From an uncultured Phascolarctobacterium sp. (GTDB lineage Bacteria; Bacillota; Negativicutes; Acidaminococcales; Acidaminococcaceae), in NCBI GenBank assembly GCA_937901335.1, contig CALCHC010000073.1, forward strand, positions 1-10,983: DNA of 10,983 nt, read 5' to 3'. Below, in pieces: positions 1 through 5,745 of this stretch. Each line of letters starts with the position of its first letter. Within the stretch, counting starts at the first letter, position 1. The translations under genes and the position numbers were made by a program. The notes beneath the pieces are model-generated. The model saw only the letters and a program-made list of their open reading frames with translations, was not told the DNA's origin and did not search any database.

Positions 1-20
1 TTGTGTTAATGAATACTATT

Positions 21-980
21 TTAGACTTTTGCAGCTCTTATGACTTTTTCAGCAAGCTCTTTGAGAGAAATGCGTTGCGCCATACTAAACTGTTGCAGTT
101 TTTTGTAAGCTTCTTGTTCCGTCATACCATGAGCCGCCATAAGAATCCCTTTGGCTTTATCAAGTAGCTTGCGAGTTTCCAGACTTTCTTTCAAATCTGC
201 AAGCTCTGCGTTCAAACGTTCCAGCTCCTCGTCCCTTTTACGCAATTCCGTAATGTCCTGCAAAATGACGATGGCACTACCACCTTGTGCTTTAGGAACT
301 ACAGGAAGCACTCTTACATCAAGGAGCAAACCATGAAAAGTAAACTCTTTTTGTTCAGCAACGCCCGTGTCGATAACCATACCAACTAAAGGCCAGTTAA
401 TTTCCAAATGATTAGTACGCTTGCCAAGCAGTTCATTAATGCCCATAACTTGGAACAAATGCTTTGCTTCATTGTTAGCAGCAACAATCACTTTGTTTTT
501 ATCAACAACCATCAAGCCATCTGCAGAAGAAAGTCGTTTATAGTTACTTTCTTTTTCCACAGGTTTAGGCAAATTGAAAAGCAATTCTACAGTTTCTCGA
601 ATAATGATTTCTTCCGGGTCAAGGGTGTCAAAGCTTAAAGCTCCGTAACATTTACCACGCAAGTCGCGCAAAGGATACACCCAAAAACTATTGAAGACGC
701 CCAGTTCCAGTTCACGCATGCCACGCACAACCATATTCTGTTGTAACGCGCGATGCACTAAAGGTTCTTCCACCACACGCACCTTGCGACCTGTCAAATC
801 AGGCTGCGCCTTGCCAAACTGAGTCAAAGGTTGTACTTGTTTCAAGACCTGTAAAAACTTCTTGTCTTCATCCAGCAAGTAAACAGTTACCCTGGCGTGA
901 GCAATATCCGCCGCCAATTCTAAACCTGACAACAGAGTTTGTAACATATTTTTTTGTTCTGCTGTCAAAGTGCTTAACAT
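21..980 (-). CDS. GAF/PAS sensor protein with C-terminal ANTAR RNA-binding domain (transcription antiterminator type)
   Basis: This is a 319-residue cytoplasmic regulator. Residues about 10-135 look like a GAF-type sensor domain. Residues about 148-245 form a PAS domain (SADGLMVVDKNKVIVAANNEA, then a beta sheet ending in QDITELRKRDEEL). A charged helix at about 246-268 leads into an ANTAR domain at about 262-316, with the typical DKAKGILMAAHGMTEQEAYK core. ANTAR domains bind paired RNA hairpins and prevent transcription termination. Most are attached to a phosphoreceiver domain, but this one has sensory domains and no receiver or kinase, so it probably answers directly to a ligand or redox signal (inference). 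The ATG is preceded by GAGG at a good distance. The gene is co-directional with tsaD across a gap packed with DnaA boxes, so DnaA could influence its expression. Its RNA targets cannot be seen here. Domain call is confident; role is unknown. Confidence 0.88.
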   Translation of the reverse strand: MLSTLTAEQKNMLQTLLSGLELAADIAHARVTVYLLDEDKKFLQVLKQVQPLTQFGKAQPDLTGRKVRVVEEPLVHRALQQNMVVRGMRELELGVFNSFWVYPLRDLRGKCYGALSFDTLDPEEIIIRETVELLFNLPKPVEKESNYKRLSSADGLMVVDKNKVIVAANNEAKHLFQVMGINELLGKRTNHLEINWPLVGMVIDTGVAEQKEFTFHGLLLDVRVLPVVPKAQGGSAIVILQDITELRKRDEELERLNAELADLKESLETRKLLDKAKGILMAAHGMTEQEAYKKLQQFSMAQRISLKELAEKVIRAAKV

Positions 981-1028
981 GTTTTTCCTCGCTTACCTTT
1001 TCTGTGTCCTTTCCCCAACTTTTGGAGA

Positions 1029-1134
1029 TAATCCACGAACTTATCCACAATATCCACAAGCTTATACACAGGAATTATTGCGTTTTTTCGTCAATTCTTC
1101 TTATTTATCCACATTATCCACAGAGTTATACACC
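1029..1134. promoter_or_regulatory. DnaA-box cluster between tsaD and the ANTAR gene
   Basis: The plus strand carries repeated 9-mers matching the DnaA box TTATNCACA. Exact matches lie at 1041-1049 (TTATCCACA), 1062-1070 (TTATACACA), 1105-1113 and 1114-1122 (both TTATCCACA). Single-mismatch copies lie at 1050-1058 (ATATCCACA) and 1126-1134 (TTATACACC). A weaker two-mismatch copy is at 1029-1037. All have the same orientation. Such a density within about 100 bp is far above chance and implies cooperative DnaA binding. Since neither dnaA nor dnaN is adjacent, this is more likely a DnaA titration or regulatory site than the replication origin. It occupies the upstream region of the ANTAR gene. 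I found no convincing sigma-A promoter in the gap. Confidence 0.85.
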
Positions 1135-1148
1135 GAATGTACTCGTGT

Positions 1149-2162
1149 TTATCCCAATTTAAGTGATGGAACAGCGTTCAAATCCAGTGGACTTTCCATG
1201 CCTGCTTGATACATAAAGTAACCACGACAAGCAATCATTACAGCATTGTCAGTGCATAAGATGGGCATCGGGGCAACCAATTCTGCTCCAATGTCGCTCA
1301 TAGCCTTAGCTAAGGTTGTTTGCAGTGTTTTGTTGGCAGACACACCACCTGCAAGAACAATTTTCTTGAGACCGGTATCTTTCATTGCACGCACAGCTTT
1401 TTGTACTAAAGCGTTAGTTACTGCGTATTGGAAAGAAGCAGCTACGTCTGCGCGGTTAATCTCACGCTTAGCTTGCTCCTGATTATGCAAATAGTTGATT
1501 ACTGCGGATTTCAAACCGCTAAAGCTAAATTCATAGGGAGCATCCAGTTTTGCTACCGGGAATTCGATTGCGTGAGGATTACCATCCAACGCAAGTTTTT
1601 CGATTTCCGGGCCACCAGGATACTGCAAGCCCATCACGCGGGCGATTTTATCGAAGGCTTCGCCAGCCGCATCGTCGCGGGTTTGGCCAAGCATTTCAAA
1701 GCTGTTATAGCCTGTAACTTTCAAAAGCGCAGTGTGACCGCCACTTACTACCAACGCCATAAAGGGAGGTTCAAGTTCAGGGTCAGTCAAAAAGTTAGCA
1801 AAGACATGACCTTCCAAATGGTTTACACCAATCAGCGGTTTATCAGTTGCCCAAGCTAAAGACTTCGCTGCACTAAGACCAACCAAGAGTGCACCTACAA
1901 GACCGGGACCATAAGTTACAGCTACAGCGTCAATGTCGTCTAAGGTAACATTAGCTTGTTGTAAAGCTTCGTCAATAACGGGCATAATGTTTTCAATATG
2001 CTTACGAGAAGCAATTTCAGGCACTACGCCGCCAAATTTACGGTGAATGACAATTTGGGAAGAGATAATGTTACTCAAAACCTCGCGTCCATTTTTCACT
2101 ACCGCAGCAGCAGTTTCGTCACAGCTGCTTTCAATACCTAAAATATATACATCCTTACTCAT
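1149..2162 (-). CDS. tsaD: tRNA N6-adenosine threonylcarbamoyltransferase TsaD
   Basis: TsaD is the catalytic subunit that transfers the threonylcarbamoyl group to A37 of ANN-decoding tRNAs (t6A). The protein is 337 residues, the usual length. It opens with the ASKHA-fold motif GIESSCDETAAAV. The metal ligands are visible as H115 and H119 in NHLEGH and D305 in CTDNAVM, with the nucleotide-binding stretches SGGHTALL and AGGVSANK. The ATG at 2162 overlaps the end of rimI by 8 bp, and a GAGG lies about 11 nt upstream, so translation is probably coupled to rimI. It is the last gene of the tsaE-tsaB-rimI-tsaD block. No hairpin terminator is visible after its stop, where the DnaA-box region begins. 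All key residues are intact. Confidence 0.97.
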   Translation of the reverse strand: MSKDVYILGIESSCDETAAAVVKNGREVLSNIISSQIVIHRKFGGVVPEIASRKHIENIMPVIDEALQQANVTLDDIDAVAVTYGPGLVGALLVGLSAAKSLAWATDKPLIGVNHLEGHVFANFLTDPELEPPFMALVVSGGHTALLKVTGYNSFEMLGQTRDDAAGEAFDKIARVMGLQYPGGPEIEKLALDGNPHAIEFPVAKLDAPYEFSFSGLKSAVINYLHNQEQAKREINRADVAASFQYAVTNALVQKAVRAMKDTGLKKIVLAGGVSANKTLQTTLAKAMSDIGAELVAPMPILCTDNAVMIACRGYFMYQAGMESPLDLNAVPSLKLG

Positions 2163-2643
2163 TTGAGTTTATACCTCGTCTATACAACCACATAATGATT
2201 GCATCTTCGTGGTTGTCTTCATAATAATTAGGACGAATCCCCTCACTGGCAAAGCCACAAGTAATATACGCCCTTTGCGCCGCAATATTGCTTTCGCGCA
2301 CTTCTAAGGTCATAGCTTCCGCATCCAGTTCCCACGCCTTGTTAATCATGGCAGCGGTCAAACGAGTACCATAATTTTTACCACGCTCTGCTTTAGTAAC
2401 GGCAACGCGAGTAACTTGCGCTTCACCTGCTACAAGCCAAAAGCCTGCGTAACCAATGGTTCTACCATCTGCTTCCATAATAAGGTAATGGGTAAGCTCA
2501 TTGTTCAGCTCGTTCAAAACCATATTTTCGTTCCAAGCATCGTGGAAGGATTCTGCTTCCATGGCAACTACAGCAAGAACATCTGCAGCAGACATTTCCC
2601 TAAAAGTTATTGTTGCTGTAATTTCTTCTGACGTTCTTCCCAC
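2155..2643 (-). CDS. rimI: Ribosomal protein bS18 alanine N-acetyltransferase RimI-like (GNAT)
   Basis: This is a GNAT-family N-acetyltransferase of 162 residues. By family and context it is RimI, which acetylates the N-terminal alanine of ribosomal protein S18. Motif A is visible as VTRVAVTKAERGKNYGTRL (acetyl-CoA pyrophosphate loop). It is followed by LEVRESNIAAQRAYITCGF and the RimI-type ending RPNYYEDNHEDAIIMWL. The start taken is GTG at 2643, because a strong GGAGG sits 4 nt upstream and the family's first strand (ITFREMSAADV) must be included. The next ATG, at 2595, would remove that strand. This start overlaps tsaB by 37 bp. The position between tsaB and tsaD is typical for rimI in Bacillota. 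The substrate is inferred and not proven by sequence. Confidence 0.92.
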   Translation of the reverse strand: MGRTSEEITATITFREMSAADVLAVVAMEAESFHDAWNENMVLNELNNELTHYLIMEADGRTIGYAGFWLVAGEAQVTRVAVTKAERGKNYGTRLTAAMINKAWELDAEAMTLEVRESNIAAQRAYITCGFASEGIRPNYYEDNHEDAIIMWLYRRGINSNE

Positions 2644-3311
2644 AGTTCCTCCGCTTCTGACCTTCTAATATAGTAAGGTTCCAAACCAAAAATCTTTTTA
2701 TCTGCTTCATGATCAAATTCTACTTCTGCCAAAAGTGCAACACTGGAAGCCTTGGGCATCAAGAAAGTTTTAGGAGCAAGCTTCACGTTGGCAGGCAGTT
2801 CCACCTTTTCCAGTTTCTTACATTCACCTAAAATTAAAGCAGGCATACCAAATTCAACAATGCGTTCCAACAAACGGTCTTTGTTAACAACTTCGCTTGC
2901 AGCAAGTTCTACCAGCTTGCCTTCTTGCCATTGGTACAGTGCTTGATAGTAGTTACCTTTTTGTGCATCAAGCACGGGAGAAATAACAAAGCCTTCCAAA
3001 GGAATGTTATAAGCCAAAGCTTTCAAGGTATCTACGCCGTGAAGCAAACATTGCCAGCTATAAGCCATTGCTTCTGCAGTAGCAAGACCAATGCGAAGTC
3101 CGGTAAAAGAACCAGGGCCCATGCTTACAGCAATTAAATCTATATCTTGTTTTTTAGTATTAGTACGTTTCAGCAGTTGTTCCAATTGGGGCAACAAACC
3201 TTCAGAGTGAGTCATACCCATATTGATATTATATTCTGCTGTAATTTCGCCATCACGACAAAGTGCTACACTGCACACTTTAGTCGCAGTATCAATTGCC
3301 AAGGTCAGCAA
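2607..3311 (-). CDS. tsaB: tRNA threonylcarbamoyladenosine biosynthesis protein TsaB
   Basis: TsaB is the non-catalytic partner of TsaD; it scaffolds the TsaD-TsaB-TsaE complex that makes t6A in tRNA. The N-terminus LAIDTATKVCSVAL and the hallmark SMGPGSFTGLRIGLATAEA identify the family. An open frame extends back to 3353, but family members begin just before LAIDTA. A TTG at 3311 fits, preceded by AGGAGG at a 9-nt spacing, and gives about 234 residues. The longer start would add 14 residues of unrelated sequence rich in Arg and Trp. With the TTG start the gene overlaps tsaE by 20 bp, and its own end is overlapped by rimI. The non-ATG start may keep TsaB output low or tie it to TsaE translation (inference). 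Confidence 0.95.
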   Translation of the reverse strand: MLTLAIDTATKVCSVALCRDGEITAEYNINMGMTHSEGLLPQLEQLLKRTNTKKQDIDLIAVSMGPGSFTGLRIGLATAEAMAYSWQCLLHGVDTLKALAYNIPLEGFVISPVLDAQKGNYYQALYQWQEGKLVELAASEVVNKDRLLERIVEFGMPALILGECKKLEKVELPANVKLAPKTFLMPKASSVALLAEVEFDHEADKKIFGLEPYYIRRSEAEELWEERQKKLQQQ

Positions 3312-3765
3312 ATTTCTCCACCTCCTGCAAAAGTTCCTCGTAACGCTCGCCATTAGCAGTAAGCACAGCTTTACGCCCCGCTCCGTCCAAAAGCAAAGTT
3401 ACCTGTAAATATTCTTCCGGTAATTGTTCGGAGAAAAGTTCCGCCCATTCAATGAGGGTTACACCTTCACCACCGGCATATTCATCAAAACCAATATCTT
3501 CTAATTCTTCAGGGCGATTAAGGCGATACAAGTCAAAGTGTCTAACTTCCAGTTCTTCGCCATCGTACACGTTCATAATAGCAAAGGTAGGACTGGTAAC
3601 ATCTTCTTCCGCAACACCAAGAGCCAAGGAGATACCCCTGCTCATCAAGGTTTTGCCTGCACCTAAATCACCGGTAAAACAAAATACGTCACCGCTTTGA
3701 GCAAGCTTGCCAAGCAAATTGCCAAGCTTTTCAGTTTCTACAGCGGTAGGCAAATAAATTTCCAT
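3292..3765 (-). CDS. tsaE: tRNA threonylcarbamoyladenosine biosynthesis ATPase TsaE
   Basis: TsaE is the small P-loop ATPase that resets the TsaD-TsaB complex during t6A synthesis. The protein is 157 residues. Walker A is GDLGAGKT at residues 32-39. The family motifs TSPTF (57-61), HFDLYRL (76-82) and LIEWAE (104-109) are all present. The ATG at 3765 follows GGAGG by 5 nt, and that Shine-Dalgarno lies at the end of a palindromic intergenic element (3768-3816). The gene starts the tsaE-tsaB-rimI-tsaD block. A terminator for the preceding lipoprotein gene ends less than 100 bp upstream, and I see no sigma-A promoter between the two. TsaC/YwlC, which makes the activated intermediate, is not in this window. 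Confidence 0.96.
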   Translation of the reverse strand: MEIYLPTAVETEKLGNLLGKLAQSGDVFCFTGDLGAGKTLMSRGISLALGVAEEDVTSPTFAIMNVYDGEELEVRHFDLYRLNRPEELEDIGFDEYAGGEGVTLIEWAELFSEQLPEEYLQVTLLLDGAGRKAVLTANGERYEELLQEVEKFADLGN

Positions 3766-3767
3766 AA

Positions 3768-3816
3768 ACTCCTCCGTCAGTGCTACGCACTGCCACCTCC
3801 CCTACAGGGGCGGCTT
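3768..3816 (-). repeat. Palindromic intergenic element, copy A (upstream of tsaE)
   Basis: Two adjacent hairpins lie directly before tsaE. One is CAGTGC (3778-3783) with GCACTG (3787-3792). The other is CCCC (3799-3802) with GGGG (3807-3810), and flanking CC/GG at 3796-3797 and 3812-3813 can extend it past a mismatch. The end nearest the gene contains GGAGGAG on the minus strand, which is the tsaE Shine-Dalgarno. The order of parts (CTCC..TCAG, hairpin, GCCA, CTCC hairpin, GCxCTT-like end) matches the element upstream of acpS at 7720-7770. From memory, similar short palindromes that start CTCCCTCAGTC are common between genes in Bacillota. I cannot assign a named family. Confidence 0.7.
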
Positions 3817-3824
3817 GTCTTAAC

Positions 3825-3857
3825 AAAAAGCAGTACCAGCCTTAGCCGGTACTGCTT
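3825..3857 (-). terminator. Rho-independent terminator after the GerMN lipoprotein gene
   Basis: A perfect 10-bp inverted repeat, AAGCAGTACC (3828-3837) with GGTACTGCTT (3848-3857), encloses a 10-nt loop. In the minus-strand transcript it is followed by a run of T (TTTTTG). It begins a few bases after the stop codon at 3862, as expected for the end of the amidase-lipoprotein transcription unit. It separates that unit from tsaE. Confidence 0.85.
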
Positions 3858-3861
3858 ACTT

Positions 3862-4374
3862 TTATTTTTGCAGTAATGATTCGTTACGTTTCAAAGGGTC
3901 TTCCACATCAAGGTGTCCACCCAAAGTAATCACTTTTTTACCTTCAACAAGAATTTGCACCTGTTTAACTTCAGGAAACTCTGTCAAAGTATTCACTATT
4001 GCACCGGTCATCATAACTTCATTATACGACCCTTGTCCATTTTTGACAATTTCTTTGCTGAAATTAGCAAGAGCAGTTCCTTCAGGAGTAATGCTAAAGC
4101 TAAGCACTCTGGTACCGTGCGGAATAACATCCTCAAACTTAGTGCTTTGAGGTTTAGCACCAACCAAAGCTAAGAGTGCGTTTTCCGGTAATGCTTTACC
4201 ATTATCAGTCATGGTAAATGTTTCAGGGATAAGCTTTTCACTACCATCAGCAGCTGCACGATAAATAGTAAAGCTAATTTGTTTGGGAGGCTCCGGTTTA
4301 TCCTTTTGGAAGAAGGAGCAACCCGTTATAACTACGCTGAATACAACCAGCATCAATAACAAAATCTTTTTCAT
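3862..4374 (-). CDS. GerMN-domain lipoprotein
   Basis: This is a predicted secreted lipoprotein of 170 residues. It has a short basic N-terminus (MKKILLLMLVVFSVV) followed by the lipobox ITGC, so Cys19 would be lipidated and anchor it to the outer face of the cytoplasmic membrane. The mature part carries a GerMN fold: the central stretch ALLALVGAKP, HGTRVLSFSITPEGTALANFS and MMTGAIVNTLTEFPEVKQVQILVEGKKV are characteristic. GerMN domains occur in B. subtilis GerM and in envelope lipoproteins of non-sporulating bacteria, often near amidases. ATG 4374 is chosen over the in-frame ATG at 4419 because it starts at the signal peptide and has GGAGG 7 nt upstream. It follows the amidase stop by 13 bp. 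A terminator follows directly. The precise role, probably linked to peptidoglycan remodelling, is inferred. Confidence 0.9.
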   Translation of the reverse strand: MKKILLLMLVVFSVVITGCSFFQKDKPEPPKQISFTIYRAAADGSEKLIPETFTMTDNGKALPENALLALVGAKPQSTKFEDVIPHGTRVLSFSITPEGTALANFSKEIVKNGQGSYNEVMMTGAIVNTLTEFPEVKQVQILVEGKKVITLGGHLDVEDPLKRNESLLQK

Positions 4375-4387
4375 CTCTAAGCCTCCA

Positions 4388-5707
4388 TTATTTAAAGTAA
4401 TTTTCAACACCTTCAGCAATCAATTTAGCTGTCTTAGTTTGGAACCAGTTACCACGCATCAGCTTTTCTTCCTTTTTATTACTGATAAAGCACAGTTCCA
4501 ACAAAGTAGCAGGCATGCTGCAACGCTTGATTACATAAAAGTTTGCTTCACGAAGGCCCAAGTTGTCCCTGCCATAGTTTTCTGTCAGGTTATCTTGAAT
4601 GGACTTAGCAATTTTAGCGTCAAATTTTGTTTTCGGATAATAGTAGGTGCTAAAACCGCCTACCTTTTTATTTACAGAAGAATTGATATGCACGCTAATG
4701 AACAGGTCAGAATTATTCTTTTCTGCTATGTTAATGCGCGCTTGGAGTTCATCCACATCGCCGGCACCGGGGCCTGCAACCTCTTTATCGGTACTGCGAG
4801 TCATATGAACGATGGCACCCATTTCTTCCAAGTTTTGTTTTAAACGTTTGGAAATTTCCAAGGTGATGTTCTTTTCCAAAGTTCCTTTATCGCCAACAGC
4901 ACCGGGGTCACTACCACCATGACCGGGGTCGATGGTAATGATTTTGCCTTCAATGCCACCTTCGGTTAAGAAAGTTCCTGCAGGCTTAGCTGCAGCAGCA
5001 CCCTTTTTCTTTTTAAGTTCTTTTTCGCGTTTCTTCTTTTCTTTTTCTTTTCTCTTACGTTCTTTTTCTAAAGCCTTTTTATCTTTAGGACTATCTACGC
5101 TACCGCCACCAATGGAAACGCTTACAGTAGGAGCAGATACATTACCTTTTAAAGAAACACCAACTTCAGGAGGTTTCTTGCGAGAGTTGGTAGTAGGTTT
5201 GTTACCTACTACAGCAGTACCGCTCTTAGTAGTAGGTTCGCTACTAACTTTTGCAGTAGGCTTATCAATAGTGCCATTTGCTACTACGCTAGTAGGAGCA
5301 GTGCGTTTTTCTGCAGTAATATCTAAAACTATACGTGCAGGACGCTTTGTATCAGGGTCTTTACGCAAGGTAAAACTTTTATATTCGTTAGCTTCAAGCT
5401 TTCTGCTCAAAGGAATCTTGATCAGGGTTTTATCCCCTGCAGGTTCAACCTTCATTACAGATGCCACATTACTACGAGTTTTGGCACTCTTAGCAGCACC
5501 TTCCTTTAATGGTGCTTCAACAGTAATGGTCATCAACTTGTCGTTTACTTCAACTTTATAAGGAGCTGCGTCTGTTAAATCTACTACGAAGCGCAGCATA
5601 TTATCTTTATCCACGCCCCACTTTACGTCAGTAACTTGGGCAGCATTTGCCACAGCACTGACGAGCAGACAGCACAACATAAGTACCAGCAGAAATAATC
5701 TACGCAC
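4388..5707 (-). CDS. N-acetylmuramoyl-L-alanine amidase, AMIN plus Amidase_3
   Basis: This exported zinc hydrolase cleaves the bond between MurNAc and the stem peptide of peptidoglycan. It has 439 residues. A signal peptide occupies 1-22, with an ANA cleavage site. An AMIN domain at about 25-133 probably targets it to the envelope. A low-complexity linker covers about 134-250, and an Amidase_3 catalytic domain covers about 254-439. The zinc and catalytic residues are visible: H263 (DPGHGGSDPGA), E278 (GTLEKN), H340 (FISVHINS) and E404 (LLELCFISN). The linker includes a nearly uninterrupted Lys/Glu/Arg stretch at about 207-236. The start is GTG at 5707 with GAGGTG 5 nt upstream. It sits between the NAD(P)HX repair gene and the GerMN lipoprotein gene and is probably co-transcribed with both. 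Confidence 0.95.
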   Translation of the reverse strand: MRRLFLLVLMLCCLLVSAVANAAQVTDVKWGVDKDNMLRFVVDLTDAAPYKVEVNDKLMTITVEAPLKEGAAKSAKTRSNVASVMKVEPAGDKTLIKIPLSRKLEANEYKSFTLRKDPDTKRPARIVLDITAEKRTAPTSVVANGTIDKPTAKVSSEPTTKSGTAVVGNKPTTNSRKKPPEVGVSLKGNVSAPTVSVSIGGGSVDSPKDKKALEKERKRKEKEKKKREKELKKKKGAAAAKPAGTFLTEGGIEGKIITIDPGHGGSDPGAVGDKGTLEKNITLEISKRLKQNLEEMGAIVHMTRSTDKEVAGPGAGDVDELQARINIAEKNNSDLFISVHINSSVNKKVGGFSTYYYPKTKFDAKIAKSIQDNLTENYGRDNLGLREANFYVIKRCSMPATLLELCFISNKKEEKLMRGNWFQTKTAKLIAEGVENYFK

Positions 5708-5745
5708 AGTTTCACCTCACAAAAATAATATGCATAATTAACGAT

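Noticed and set aside
1061..1094. TTGACG and TATAAG on the minus strand as a promoter for the ANTAR gene
   Set aside because: The spacing is 22 bp, too long for sigma-A, and the -10-like sequence is simply part of a DnaA box.
1021..1140. Reading the DnaA-box cluster as the chromosomal origin oriC
   Set aside because: No dnaA, dnaN, rpmH or other typical origin neighbour is present, I see no DnaA-trio repeats next to the boxes, and all boxes are in one orientation. A site outside oriC is the safer reading.
3312..3353. N-terminal extension of TsaB from the upstream in-frame start
   Set aside because: The extra 14 residues do not resemble TsaB, lie inside tsaE, and a TTG with a good Shine-Dalgarno sits where family members begin.
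4932..5561. Plus-strand open frame antisense to the amidase, including a Phe/Ser-rich stretch
   Set aside because: The composition is the mirror of the amidase's Lys/Glu-rich linker. It shows no independent coding evidence.
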